A model generated the notes under the pieces. That model was given only the letters and a program-made list of their open reading frames with translations, was not told the DNA's origin and ran no database searches. 64,000 nt of DNA from Neelides folsomi (taxonomy: Eukaryota > Arthropoda > Collembola > Neelipleona > Neelidae). Below, piece after piece: positions 27,945 through 42,900 of this stretch (position 1 is its first letter; the number at the start of each line of letters is the position of its first letter). Location of the stretch: positions 1-64,000 of the forward strand of contig JAQGBZ010000247.1 of the NCBI GenBank assembly GCA_034687125.1, read 5' to 3'. Both the position numbers and the translations under genes were made by a program.

Positions 27945-30434
27945 TTAATTAACTTCAGTTTCTTCCATTTCTTTTGTCAATCCTTTTATTGAAGGATTTT
28001 GACTTTCGTCATCTTCGTCCTCGCCGACGTTTATTTGGTCAGTTTGAATTCCAATTTGAGTCCCAGGCGGTTTGTAATTATGGAATTTAAGACGCTCTGC
28101 AACGAGTGTATTTGTATAAAATGGCAAACAAGACCGCGCACACGCTTCACTGATTTTCTCTTTCACTCCCAAATTATCCAGAATCAATTCGTCGATCTCA
28201 TTATTTATATTTAATATTAAAATACTCAATTTCGAATTAATGTTATAGATTTGTTATTTTATTATTAATTCTTAGACATGACTATAAAGATTGATATTTA
28301 ATTTAAATATTAATTTGTTATTTATATTCTTCACCATTGTTTTAATCCTGAGTATTTCTCCATTGTTATTTCCCACAATGTCCCGATAATCTGCAGAGAG
28401 TGAAAACATGAGCTGAGCAAAATCCTTAATTGGGTCAAGCGAGCAACTTGGAAATTGTTCCATTGTGATCATCAATGCTCGATGGATCGTATGAAGAATT
28501 CGGCTTTCAACAAGAAACTCGCGGAATTCAACGCTCTTGGTTGGCATTCGCATATGACCCTAAACATTTTTTTTTACAAAATAAAGATTTATTACGAAAC
28601 ATGATTTCAATTATTTACCCGAATTAATTAATCCGGTTAATTTTCCCATTAAAGAAACAATAATAGATAAATTCAAAATCAGTCACATACCGGAAGTGAA
28701 CAATCGATGTCGCAAGGTCTAGCACTACATTGTTGAAAATGCTTGCAAATGTTGATAAGCGTATCATCACATTTTTCCTATTTATGTAACGAATAAATAT
28801 AAATTTAATATAAATAATAATTATACTTAAATAAAAGCTTCCAATTAAACAATTTTTAATGAAAACGTAATTAAAAATATTATCGGATCGACTTTACTTC
28901 CACTTCTAAGATTTGTTGAATCACTTCTTCTTTTACTATTTTCTCAACCTGAAATTAAATTAAAAAATTTACAATTATTAACAATTTAAATATAATTCAA
29001 TATTAAAATCTAGCATAGTTAAATGATACAAAAACTGTTTTAACTGCAATTAATTTAATTTACCTTCGGTACTTCTTCCTCTTTATCTATCTCAGCGGAT
29101 TTTGAAGAAATTTTAGAAGCTTTTTCCTTTTTCTTGCTCTTGGAACTTTTATCCTTCGTTTTCTTTTTAGTGTCTACAATCGACTTTTTCTTTTTCGATT
29201 TGGATTTCTTTTCTTTGTCTTTTCCTTCTTCCTTTGGCTCTTCTTCCTTTAAATCTTTCTTCGACCCTTTTTCCTTTTTTGACCCTTTCTCCTTCTTCGA
29301 CCCTTTCCCACTCACCGAAGCTTTTTTCTTCTTTTGGTTTATTTTAGATTTCTTTTCCTTCTTCTCCGTCTGAACTTCCATCAAAGAAGCAAATTCATCT
29401 TCCTCACCAAAAATTTCTTCTTCATTTTCTTCCTCAACATCAGAAATATCAGAAACATCAGAAAAATGGAATTGTGGAATTTCCTTCTTCAAACAAGGTT
29501 GAATAACTTTGCATAAAAACTCATAAGTCTGTTGTTGTTCAAGGAAATCTTCTCCGCCAATTTCCCCAAAACATTCGCATTCGTCGTTCTTTTTCTTCTT
29601 AACTTTCCACACGGAAGCGTCTCCACATTTTTTGATTTCATCTTTCCAATTCTTCCACGATCCGTCCCAAAGTTGTTCCCAAAGCGCGTCGTTGTCATTG
29701 TCAGAAGGACAATGGTTTTCCTTTTCCTCCAACCAATATTGGGCCATGAGACGTTCATAAGAAGGAGAACAATAAGCATAATTTTCCCCGTCATGTTCGA
29801 TATCTCTTTTGGTAGCGTAAATTCGCTCCACTTTGTCTTTGAGAATCGTGAAGGGTTTTTTCATTAAATCATTAAATAAATGAAATTGGTCAGGATTGTC
29901 ATATTCAGCAATCTGAAATTAAATCACCTTATATCTAATTTAATTACAAACAAATTCATTAGTTGGCAATTTTAAATTAAAAATGAGTGGCCAATGAAAT
30001 TATATTTAATTTATATAAATTTAAATCTGTCTAATTGTGTAAACTTTAATTTAATTTAATTTTAATCGTTTTAATTGTGTTAATTTTAATTAATTTATTA
30101 CAAAAGTGATGAAATCTACAGAAGGAACTTTTTCCACAATTGGTCCTTCTTTAATTTCAGGTTCAGGTTCGGTTTGAATTTGTTCTGGTTCAGATTGAGC
30201 ATCTTTCTTTTTAGATCCTTTCTTTTCTTCCTCCTTCTTGGAATCTTTTTCTTTCCCTTTATCCTTTTGACCTTTTTTATCCCCTTTCTTTGGAGGTTTC
30301 TCTTCATTGACTTCCGAGATTTTCTTCTCTTCTTCCTCCAACTCTTCCGATTGTTTAATTTCCTCACCTAAGTCCGCATTAACAATCGACTTCTTTTTCT
30401 TATCACCTTTTTTAACCTTCTTCGATCCTCCCAT
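27945..30434 (-). CDS. Lysine/glutamate-rich protein of unknown function, 598 aa, possible Dpy-30/RIIa-like segment
   Basis: Six phase-0 exons join: 30434-30102, 29912-29064, 28948-28898, 28777-28691, 28559-28335 and 28196-27945. The order is: an N-terminal Lys/Glu low-complexity region (about 1-100); a folded-looking block (FITFIAEYDNPDQFHLFND to about residue 280, with conserved-looking Trp and Cys and CPSDNDND); a second Lys-rich region containing GSKKEKGSKKEKGSKK repeats; a Cys-rich stretch (CSARPCDIDCSLP); then an amphipathic helix pair (ILHTIHRALMITMEQFP followed by DPIKDFAQLM) that faintly resembles Dpy-30/RIIa docking domains of ciliary proteins. The tail is acidic. The last acceptor (ATAATGAG) is weak, so the start of exon 6 is uncertain. 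I do not recognise the family; an axonemal or cytoskeletal role is only a guess. Confidence 0.72.
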
Positions 30435-31322
30435 TGTAAACAAAAGACAATTAAGCCTCAGTCGTAAAAGTCTCAAAAGTTTTTTTTATAAAAATTTGCA
30501 GATTTTAATTTAACGACTTTCAAAATAATTTTTAAAAATTATAATATTAAATATTTAGTAAATGTTACTACTAGATCATTTTGAAATATCATATATCAAA
30601 GTCATGAAATGAATTTTAATAAAGAATTATGTGCTAAATGAAAGTCATCAGATTTGTTTTAAATAATTTATTCACACATCATTTAGATTATCTTGTTCAT
30701 TTCACTTGTTCTTGCATTTCAATTCCTTCGAATACAAACCATATTAAAATTCATCACTTATGTAATTCCTAATTAATCTAAAACCAAACTTAATCTATTA
30801 AATATTGTCTACACCTATTTCTAAATATCATAATTTAAAAGCTTCACTCCTAAAATTTAATTTCGTAGAGTAAGTAGTTAAAATCTCCTCAACACATATT
30901 ACACCATAGTCAAACGAGGTTTAAAAATTGTAAATCTTGTAAAAACATTAAAATCAATGTAACCAATACGTAATTACATTATTTGGCGAATGTAAAGAGG
31001 CAAGGGCTAAAGTTGTAAAGTCGTAATTGTAATAATTAAAACAACCTCAGTGAATCAAACTCTACAAATCCCGCACAAACTTCAAATCTCCCAAAATCTC
31101 CTAAAATCGTAAGTATAAAAGCGCACACAGAGATATTGAGGTTGATTTTTTTGCTTAAAATTCCATCCATTCACTTCTTAACACAACACGTTTCAGAATT
31201 GAACATTTTACATAAAATCCACAAATCCATGTTTAAAAACAATTGATCAGACTTAAATATTTAATATGGGGGATGTGTACACATACAGATATTATACATT
31301 ATTTAAAATGAGCGATAGAGAT
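30435..31322. other. Between lysine-rich gene promoter and prominin 3' end
   Basis: Contains no coding signal. The right part should include the prominin 3'-untranslated region and the left part the promoter of the lysine-rich gene. Both genes are on the minus strand. Confidence 0.45.
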
Positions 31323-34300
31323 TTAATGAGCAGGGCCAGGATAATAATACGGCGGTGGTCGCTCGTATTCCCCAGATGCAGGTGGAGTATGATGGCTGTT
31401 GAATACCAACTGAGATCCCCATGCTCTGAAAGAAAATAATTAAAAACAAGAATTAATTAAAATTTTAATCAAATGGCTAATTGTGGAATTCTTAATTTAA
31501 TTAATTATTTTTACTTGTGAGATGTATCTTCAAAACGAGAAGCAAGTCTTGAGTCGACCGGATGACCTCTCCCACGTTTTGGTCTCCTTGCACTGAAAAT
31601 AAAAATAAAATAATTAAAGCAATTCCAATTAAGCTCTAGGAATTTTATAATTTCTGTACAAGGTTAGTAAATTTTACTTGGCACTGAGGGGAATGGTGTC
31701 GCCATCGCCATAGGCCGAGTAATACGTCTCACTGTCAAACGCACACACAATATTTTACTTATAATCTCTTCCGCTTCTTTTGATCCTCCACATAAACTAT
31801 TCAATTAAACTAACAAGGCCAAATATCTTATGATCCAAATACTACAAAATGAATCAAAATTAGCTCAAGAATCTCAAAAATGGTCAAATAAAAAGAATAG
31901 AAAAAAACTAAAGAATAAAAAATTCTATAAATAATTCTAAAATAATAATTTGAATAATTAAGGGATAGTTTAAAGTTGATTAAACTAAATATAAATAAAG
32001 TAAGAATAAAATATTCAAGAAAATTAAAATGCTACATTTTACCCTAAACGTGCAAACTTTGAATTTAATGTGCATTGTGCATTTATTGAGAGAAAATGAA
32101 TGAAAAATCATCTTCTAAAGAAAGACGTCCAAAACTGAACGAGTTCAAAACAGAGTATCTACAAAATGGTTTTCATTTACAACTTGTCAAGTAATCAAAT
32201 GTAGTTTAAATTCAATTAATAAATGTCATTTAAATTCAATTAATAAATGATGAGTTGTAATGTAGATTATAAGTGTAATGAAATAATAATGGAGATATGT
32301 AAATTGAGCTAATTAAAAAAGTGGAAGCGTGTAGCAAAAAAATGTTAGTCACATTCTCAAAGTGATAATAAAAAATACCTTTCGTACGAATGATTTTTGA
32401 ATTTCGAGTACAATCCAGCCAATTGGATGGCCAAGAGAGTGAGGGGAATAAACAAGATGAGAATGGCCGTCAAAGAGAGCCAAAAGGCAGAGAGCGGAAG
32501 GCCAAGTTTGATGCAGGCTGATCCAGTAGTTCGATTCCATGCTCCAAACAACGGCCCACATTCTCCAACTTTCTTCACAATAGCTTCTTCGGTAAACGAA
32601 GCATAAGAGTCAATATGACCAACAAATTCACGTTCAAATCTCTTGGCCAATTCGCGAATCTATTAAATTAAACAACAAATAAATATTTTTGTTAATTTAT
32701 CCGAGAGATGAAGAGGAATCTAATAATTAAAATTAAATTATAAATATTAAGTTTTAATTTAAATATTTAAAATGACCTCAGTGGAAGCAGTCGAAGATTG
32801 AAGTTTGTCTTGGGCTTTTTGGGCCGCATCGGCTACTTCTTTGACCCGTTGTGTCAAATCTTTTTGTTCCTTTGCAAGAATTCGTAAATTGGTTGCCGAA
32901 GCTCGGACGTCTTTCATCATCGGTTCTAAGAGCCCAGTTTGATAGGCTTGCAAGATCATAATTTCATTCCGCATTTCAGACTTCAATTCGTCCGAGTCAA
33001 GACCAGGATCAATTAAAGAAGCATTCAGTCTCATGATAACTTCTTTCAAATCCACTGGCACAATGTTGTCGTTTAACTAAAATTAATAAAGTAAAATTAA
33101 TTGTTAATTTAATATTAATTTTTAGTTAAGTTCATCTTTTATTCCTAACATTAAGAGTATTCACCTCATTTGCAAATTTAGAAAAGTCAAATCGATTAAT
33201 TGCAGAAATTGCAAATTTATCCAACTGGTCGTGAGCTTCCGGTGTTAAAAAGACAATCCCTTGAGTTGCATCTTGCGACAAATGAACTTTATTAACTAAT
33301 CGATTTACTTCCTTTTTAAATCTCTTGTTCAATTCTCCAATGTTCTTAATGTCGTAAACGGATTCGAGCTTGAATGCCATATATGCCGATTCTCCTCTCT
33401 CACACGCGTCAATAATCGAAGAATAAGAAGGCATCACATAGCCATGTTTGTTCCGAACGTCAATCTTTGGCAAATGAAGGGCAGTTTCCGTCCGATTGTC
33501 TTTTGCGTCAATGGCTTCGCAAATGACTTGGGTCATGAACCCAGCAACGATGAAATACACAATCGCCACGGCACTCAAAATCCCATAAGTGAGAAAGATC
33601 CAAAAAGTGCCACAATTGAGAAACGTTGTTCCTGTCTTTCTTGAACAACATTCATCCGATGACTCCGATCCAGGTTGTTTCCCACAAAATCCAATGAAGA
33701 TTCCAAATACGAAAAGAGTAAAGATGAAAGTGAGCATGATGCAAACACCCAATACGCTATAAAACCTAAAATATACCAAAAGATTAGTAAAATCATTTAA
33801 ATGTATTTTAAAATTAAAATCTGTCTTAATAAAAATAAAGATAACTTACATCATAAATTACAATTAAATGTTAGATCTTTAAAATAAAATTAAACCATCC
33901 CATAAATCCTACCCAAATTAAAATGTCATTTCCTTCGTCCTCGATTTATCAAAATCATTTTATCTAATTTATAATTATATTAACAACAATATCTTCAATT
34001 CTTCAATCCATCAACGCTCAAGGTGAAAAATCATCAATTGGTCAATTGATAAATTGATATAGAATAACATTATAAGATTCTACGAAATTATCTTAAAATT
34101 ATCCTGAGTGAATCAAATCATAAAATGAATCAAATGCCCAATATTGCAAGTGCCAAGGAAAGTTGCGAAATTGAGAACTGGTCATTAAAGAAATCATCTT
34201 CCAAAAATGTAAGGAAAGTAGGAGAGAAGATTTATATGCAAAAGAATCTCAGAATCTCATACAAAATACAATTTAAGATTGAAAACTTGAAAATAAAATC

Positions 34301-36918
34301 ACCAAATTCTAAGGAATGATCACGAGGATCAAAAGAGGTAAAATGTAGGGCAAAGTCGTGTGATTTTAGGACAATTTCAAGGGAGTTGTGAGTGAATGAG
34401 GTAATGAGATAATAAAGACCCGTTCCCTTTGTTCCCTTCTCACTCCACACAAAGGGAGAAGATCCGCTACATCAACCATCATGAAGAAAAGACATGCGAA
34501 AAACATCCAATTGACAACGTGGTGATAAATTCACACGATCTCGGCCTTACTTCTTTTCATACAAACTCTCATTCAGTCAATACAAAGAATACAAACATTA
34601 CTAACCCATTGATCCCCCCAATACAAGTATAACAAATACCCATATATCCCAATATTTAAAGACCCAGAGATCCTTAATACAAACCTATATTAAATATATT
34701 AGATATAAATTGTAAATAATACATCTATTAAGTAGTTATAAAATCATCATCAATTTCATCATAAAAGAAACCTTTTACCCTTAAATACATATTGCAATCC
34801 GATTAAACCCACAACGTATTACTTAATACTTTAACCATATCTAAATTGAAAATTAAACCAAACCATTAACTCCATATAACTATCCTTTAATTCTTAACTT
34901 TAGCTTAAAGATCCTATTATTAATCCTATACAAATCAATTATTAATACAACTAAAGATAATTGTAATGAATGAGGAAATTTTCCTTACAAGTATGGTGCA
35001 TATTGAATGATGATCTTTTCGTATTCTTCAACTTTTGACGATGAATCTTCAAGTGGTAAAGATGACATGGCGGCCGTTAGGGTTTTGCTCACATTGGCCA
35101 AATCCTTCCCAGTTTCAGCAATCTTCCTTCGAACTTCGGGTATGACTGGCTCGACCTCTGATTTCAATCGAACTCCAAGAGAATCAAAAGCAAGTCGCCC
35201 TTTTTCAATCGAAGTTCGAACTTTGGATTGAAGAAGTTCTTGAACTTCCCTCAGAATCTCAGACATATCAGGAATCTAAAAGAAAATTATTAAATACAAT
35301 TAAAATCATAAAATAAACAATTAAATCTCCAAAATCAAAAATTGAAAAATTAAAAATATAAAAATCAACAAAAATGGCCATAAATGATAAGATACATTTA
35401 TTACAATATAAGCTAAACTTAATGTTAATACAAAATTATATTAATTAGTTAAAAATTAAAATAAATACATAATGACAAATTATTATATTTTGATATTTAC
35501 AAATTAAATAACGATTAAATTAAATTACGATTTACCTCATATTTACACAACACAAAAAGACCACATTTACGAATCAAAAACAAAATGTTCCATGCAACAT
35601 TTGGTTATAAAATATTTACAATCTTACTTTCGGAAAGTAGAATTCGATTGCCTGCCGTCCAAATTCAATGCAGCATGTATGAATTTTACATTTTAAAACC
35701 CAATTCATCAAAATCATCATCAACATCCAATTCCACTAAAGTTAAATAAACAAAAGTTGACTCACATTCTGAAAATCGTTTTGAACTCGAAGTGATGCAA
35801 TTTCAGGGGTCGATTTGAGTTGTTGACATCTTAACGATTCACATCGGCCCAAGAGATTCATGAGATTGTCACGAGATTTTCTCAATCCAACCGTTAGCTG
35901 ATTCGCTTTGATCTTCAAATTTCCCGAAGCGTCTTGAACAGCTTTCAAAGATTCTTGTAAGGAGTCCACAGTTTCCAAAACTAATGAAAGATTATTCAGA
36001 GCTTGGGCTCCGGTGCGTTCTGAAAGACCGTTCTTCAGGATCTCGCCACTCTCTATTTAAAATAAAAGCAAAATTATTTAAAATCATGTATAAAAATAAA
36101 TAGTTTTAAAGTTTCCTAATACTTGCATTAATAAATTAACTAATTTAGTTAAATAATATTAATTCACTCACGGTTGAGAATTTCGTAGAGTAAAGCAGCA
36201 AGAGTTTCATAATTAGATATAAAGAGTGCTTCAATTTGTGCAGAAGTTGTTTTCACATAAGCTTTCGTGTCCATCAAAGCTCCGTTGACTTCATTTGGAA
36301 TTTCCACAACGGCCTCTTTCATTTGTTCGTTGGTCACAAAGCAGCAAACAAGTCCAAACCTTACATTAACAAAATCACAATCAATTAATTAATTATTTAA
36401 TTATCATTCCATTAAAGGTAATTTTAATTGTGATTAAATTAAGCTTACATGAGTAAAATGACAAATGTGGCAAAGAGAACGCCAGAAGTTGCCCTTTTGC
36501 ATTTATCCCTTTTTTGAACCAACTTGGCCGCAATGAGTTCCTCAGGGCGATTCGACGATGTGCATGACTTTGGACACATTTTCGCACAGCACCAAAGGAG
36601 TCCTCCGAGAGTGAAGAAGAGGGCGAGAAACGCCGTGGAAGCGACGAAAGCCAACGGCCCGCGATTGTCCAACACCAACTGAGGGATGTCCAGCGACGAG
36701 ACATTTTTGAAATCCTCGTAGTTCTCGATATAATTAAGGAATTGGGTGTAAGAAGGGAAAATGGCGTCCAGGGTGAGGTTGGCCAATGTGAACACTCCGC
36801 CCATTCCCAACTGCTGGAATTCCAATGGTGTGGAATTGACAGTCATTTCGGGGATGGTGAAGATGAGCGGCGGGTAGCCAACCCGCGCTCCGGCTGCCTC
36901 GTCCACAACACCCTCCAT
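31323..36918 (-). CDS. PROM: Prominin-like five-transmembrane glycoprotein, 882 aa
   Basis: Ten exons join in phase: 36918-36449, 36359-36172, 36052-35766, 35275-34989, 33765-33165, 33076-32777, 32659-32379, 31731-31678, 31592-31515 and 31425-31323. The topology is prominin-like. An N-terminal ectodomain of about 85 residues is followed by TM1 (88-110), a Cys-rich WCCAKMCPKSC loop and TM2 (143-166). A large helical extracellular loop with many Q/L heptads precedes TM3 (413-435), then a GFCGKQ…ECC loop and TM4 (464-487). A second large loop leads to TM5 (766-791) and a cytosolic tail of about 90 residues, rich in Tyr, Arg and Pro (RPPPYYYPGPAH end). Prominins organise plasma-membrane protrusions and photoreceptor membranes. 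The length is normal. No signal peptide is seen, because an in-frame TGA lies just upstream of ATG 36918; a 5' exon is probably missing from the model. The small last exons resemble alternatively spliced tail exons of this family. Confidence 0.9.
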
Positions 36919-39900
36919 TACTTCAATTACTCATTCTGGTCCAATTAATAGAAGATCTAAAATTGAAAAAAAACACAATTAATATAAATTATTATTTAAC
37001 TATAGGTAATTATATTTATAATTAAATTACTGTAAAAACAATTATAAATTACTCTACTAAATATTACTTATTGTAAGTCCAATTAAAATTAAATGTAGTA
37101 AGATTGTAATGTAGTAATAATTCAGACAAAAATGCGATTTAATAATTTAACTATTTTTATAGGAGTTTCTAACAATAGGTATTTTGGCTCTTAAATTTTT
37201 AATTAGATTAAACACTCTTAACAATAAATTTTATTTTCCAGTTTAATTTAACAGTCTTCATTTAATTACATCTGTTCATAACTTAATCGCCCTATAAACT
37301 AATTTAATGTCAATCCATTGGCCAATGTCACACTAAAAGGAGTCATAAAGTGAATGGGGAATTAAAGTTGAGCAATCGTCCCCCTCACTCACCAAATGTC
37401 CCCAACTTCTCAAACTTAGCTCCATTAGCGCATTAAGCGATATTAAAATGAAATTTCTCAATTTAACGAGGAGAGATTGGAAAATCAAATAAATCCCAAA
37501 ATACTTAAATAATCAAACTGTCTTAAACTCATTTATAAATAACTAAATGTAAATCAATTTCCCAATCCTCCTAATAACATTTCCATTTCCTACAAGTTCA
37601 TTAAATGCTCAAATACAGCTAATAACATTTCCTATAATAACTATAATTAACAGATTAACATACTACCATAAAAATTAAATCAGTATTATACAATTCACAA
37701 TGAATAAAATTACATTGTTTTAATACTTGCATTTGTACATAATTAATACTTACAATCGTACAAAAATAATGCGAGTTATAAACCATGTGATAATCAACAA
37801 TAGTGAAACGGAATCAGATAATAAATATTGTTGGGAACTGAAAAAATCAAATTCTCAGAGTCTCAATGAAGGAATTTGAAGGAGTTTATGTGGAGTTTTT
37901 TGAGTGTGTTCACCCTCAGAACCTCAGACGTGCCTTTCCTCTCTTCAACGTCCCAACCCTCACTTTCCATGTAAAAATGGTAATGAATGAGAGAAAAGGA
38001 AGGGAAAAGGAAACAAATGAATGAAAAAATACCCGCTCAATAGTATGGTAGTTTTCTATTTGGAACCAACTCTTGACTCTACTTGTATTATAACAAGAAT
38101 AAGAATGAAGCTCCGTGTGAGATTTAGAAGAATCTAAAATGAGCCTTCTTCTCTCAGGAACTTCTCCCACTATCTTCAACGACAAAGTTAAAGAGCCGTA
38201 TCAAATAGCTTTTACATCTCACAAACACACTTCTCTTACTTGGATACAAATAGCACGTTCAGTACATCTATTAACCATGTAAAAATATATTCCTTCCTTA
38301 TAAACAAAAATACACTCTTCATACACATAATATACACATACATGTAATATACCAAACAAACGCTGTACAAGAATATGGTATACAAGTTCCTTATTTAACA
38401 ATAATAAAGAATCATATAAATCTCTATTATAAGCTTCCAGACATAATCTCGACCCTTGACTCAAACTCCTATTAACTATAATGGTCTTTTTTATAATTCC
38501 GTCAACATCATCCTTTCCAACACAAGCTCCAAGATACATGTTATTTATTATCAAACACTTAATACCACAATAAGAATCCATTCAGTTAATCATAATGCCT
38601 CAATTCCACACTTAACATTTATAATAAACAAAGAGTGCATTTAAATATATATTTGTACATTTATAAATAACATGCGTTTAAATATAAAATACATTCAATA
38701 CACAACATAATACATTTAATACATAACTCCATATTATAATAAAAATCGAAACACGAGACACTTTTAAACTTCAGATAAGAAAAATTCTACAGAGCCATTC
38801 ATAAATAAATAAAAGATAAATATTACACTCAAATAAAACTTGTCTATTTGCCTCTTCTTATCATAAAACTTTCCACATTGACATGAGTGGGATTAAATAG
38901 TAAATATTAAGTACCATACGATAACAATCGGTAAATAATGTAAGCAAACCTTTATCACCGATTTTTAACAATTTATGTATTTCACTATTCTCCTTATTTT
39001 ATCTTTTTTCTTTTACTTAGCAAACTTTAAAAGATTGTTCACAATCACTTAATAATTTTAACACCAATTTATCTAAACGATATGTACACTTTAAATATTT
39101 AGGTCAATTGTATTTAATTAATGTCAATTTAAAATAATAAATAATAAAACTATTCTTTTAATTTTAATAAGATGTGAAAATTATAAATACCTGTAATTAA
39201 TTAATTATTATGCTTAAACTTTAAACTTATTGTTCATTAAACTTGAAATTCAGATACAGAGTTCAAACTTGACATTCAAATCCTTCCCACACCCAAATGA
39301 TGAAAAAAATGATGAAAAGGAAGAGAAGTCAGCGAAGCTTGTAAGAGTTAAAGGAGCGTTGTGGTTAAATTAGAAACCCACCCTATGTAACAACAACCAC
39401 GTGGTCATTGAGGTTTGTCAGAGAGGAGGACTCGAAGGTCCACGACGTTGTTCAATTACCCGCCTTGGTGAACAACCAGTGATTGAATGCAAAAGGGCAG
39501 TTGGGAATGTTTAAATAGAAAAATCCTCATCCTCCCATCTCCAACACCCGAAACGGAAATGGTATAATAATGAGCATAAAGGAAAAATCTCTCGAGGTCA
39601 CTCTTTTCATTCCTCTTCCCAAATTGCACACATTCCACGCCTTGAAATCCTCAACCTACACCTCGTGCCTTTATTCCTACTTTTAACAATATTTTAAACC
39701 TGAGTCCTCTTCAACCACAAAATTATTCATTTTTTCCCTCAAACATGTCAAAATCTTAAATAATAATAGGTATACCTTTAAAAGACTTGTTATAAACCTA
39801 TCCCATATACCTATTTAAGTAATTCCTTATATTTATGTTGATTTGGTCATAAAATATCTCACGCAACTCACGATCCAAGAAAGAAAAAACTCAAAGCTTG

Positions 39901-42900
39901 ACATAAGTATTATAAATAACACTATTTTTATTAACTATTTGGACAATTTATTAAATAAGTATAATCATATAATAATTATTTGTATACCTACCTAGATATA
40001 CTACTGTACTACTATATCTGTATTAACTATATTAAATCAAAACCAATAGCTAAAGTAAGTTATTGTAATAATTCAAATAAGAAATCATAATAGCAGAAAG
40101 GTATAAGTTTTATGTATTTATATGTTTGGGGTTTTTATTACTTCCTACATTTTTTACTTAACCGCAACTTTAAAACACATTCCAATAATACATTTTTACA
40201 TTCAAGTTGAATGTTGATAGAATTCCGAAAGGCTAAACATCAACATTTATTAAATTCTTCATTTTCTCTCCATCCAAATAAACCACATTTTATCAATTTA
40301 TCAATAACTTGCAAATAATGAAGCCAATTGACCCAGAAAAAATAAATTACAATTTTCCCATTTCCCCAAATGACTCATTCAAAACAAATACCATACATTA
40401 TTTGGCAATCATTTTCACTCACATTTGGATTAACCATAATAGAAAAATATATTGTAACAAATATATTGTACCAAGAATATATTACTAAATATAATAGAAA
40501 AAATATATTGTAGAAATAGAAATATTGTCCAAATAACATTTTTATTTCCGCTTAGATTTACAGTTTCTAACTCTCAATCCAAATATGGAAAAAATGTTAA
40601 AATGGACCGAATCAGAGACATTAAAAAGGATGACATCTTAATTAAATAATGACTATTTTTTGTTCTCCTTTATTATCCTTCCTCTGCACTTACCATAGGT
40701 AATATAATTATTATAATGGATTATAAGGAGTTTCTCATCCCTCACGTGAACTGTGCAATGTCTCCTTTTACATCCTTCCTTCAAGCATGACATAAAAGGA
40801 AGAATAAAAAAATGGAGCGAATGTGATGAGGAACGTTAAGGAACGTTAATGAAGAGGAAAAGTAAACATTTGAATAGCGGCGGTTCATTAGTGAATGGAA
40901 AATAACCCTTTTAAACTGTATTTATAAACAGTTCTCTCTGTCCAACATTCTCAAATAACTCTAAATGCAAATCCAAAACTCAACAAAACAAAACTCAACA
41001 AAGCCCAAAATCCAAAAAAATCCAAATAAATTCCCAAACTCAACAAAACTCAACAAAATCCTAACAAAATTCCAAATCCAACAAAATCTAATCAACTAAC
41101 CTAACCTTACCAATTAAAACTAAACAAATCCGAAAACAAATCCAACACTCATGAAAATAGAAAAACACAAAGGAAAATAAAACCAGAATTGTAAAAAAAG
41201 AGTTTGAGTCTATGAACTTGAAAGTTCCTCTTCATTTCATTTCGTCTGAGTGAGTTTAAACTGTGAGCAAAATAGCAAAGTGAAGTAAAATAGGTGAAGT
41301 GTGATAAGGTGATAACTACTCAGTTCCTGCCTTAAACCAAACGGATCTTCTTTCAAATTCCCATAATGGAAGAAAAACATAATAAAAGATCAAAGAAACA
41401 CTTCCCCAAGAGTTATAAAAGCTATAAGAACTATAATTCACTTTAAATTACCCAATTCATCTCAACTTCCTCTTCACTTCCTTCCATCTAATTCATCTGA
41501 TAACTATTCGTATTTTTCATATAAAATATACCTACAATACTCCTCTATACATTTCCAACATTTTGTACATTTTAACACAAATATGATTTATGTCTTAAAA
41601 ATTTCCTATATTATATATATCTGTACTTGTATATAATGTGTATCTTCTGTACTTGCATGATTGTATGTATGAATATCGCTTCGATGAGTTTGTTATTTCT
41701 TAAAAGCAAAAATGAGCCTTTTACAAGGTTCGTCACAACAAGACAATTTTCGGTACTTTTTGGAGCCAGGTACATTTTGGCCTTATATGTAAAGAAAAGA
41801 CATGTATCTTAATGGTAGAGTCATTCATACAGGTAGAATAAATAAATACATAGAGTGGGAAAGGTATAGGATTAATGAATAAGGATGTGTACTTTGACTC
41901 ATCCCCTCTTGGCATCAATTGGCGTCCTTTTGGAGAGGCCGATGGAACTAACGGGACTTCACACGCCCTTCTCTAAAAACTAGATGAACTCCCCTCATTT
42001 TCCACCTTGAAGAACCATAGGGAAAATTATTATTCTTATCTCATCAATATCCACGGCTCTGAGCAATACTCCACATTCCCTTGATTTGGAGAATTAAACA
42101 TTGGGAAATTTGGAAGATGCATTGTGCAGTGCAGTTTTGAGGTCAAACACATCATTGCACCCAAAGCTTGTAACTTGTAATAGACCATTGGACTTTAGTT
42201 GTTCCAAGGTTCAAACCCACAGTTGATATTTTAGCTTAAAAGAGTCTCTTTTACAATTTTACCATTCAGAATTTTCAAATAAACTTATTAATTTTTAATT
42301 TCTTATTTACTCATTTAACGATTTAGACGAGCGTGATGATAAATAATAAAACTTAAAAAGTGAACTTGATATTAAATGACCAAAACTAAAAAAATGAAAA
42401 AAGTTGAAAATCTTCAAATGAGTAAAAATCAAGTTTTGGCATTGGCACAAAACATAAAATATTTTCTAAAAAATTGTTGGCAATAAATCCCAATTATTTG
42501 GAAAAGCTGATTAAAACGATCTACAAGTATTCTATTAAATGAGTAACAATCAGTAAAAGTAGATATAAGTAAGATATTATACCTAATGCTACAAATACTA
42601 AAGAGTGTGCCGAATGGTTACAGAGAGAGAGAGAGGAAGTTTCCCCCAAATTAAAAGCAATTTTTATCAAAGTAACAATGTCGGCTATGTTGGGTCGTTA
42701 GCGGAGGTTTAAAAACCTTCAATGGTCGTCCTACTTACAATTAAATGACGGATTTGATCTGTTGCCCCTCCGCTCTTCTCAATTGTTCCAACCAATTCAC
42801 ACTTGCGATTCAAACTCCCTTCCTAATCCAAACTTTACGATCCACCAATGTGGGCCAGGAATTGCTATCTGTGAAAATGACTCCAATTGTCCCTCTTTAA

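Noticed and set aside
29134-29373. Phe-rich plus-strand frame
   Set aside because: Antisense of the Lys-rich repeat (AAG/AAA read backwards gives TTC/TTT); a shadow.
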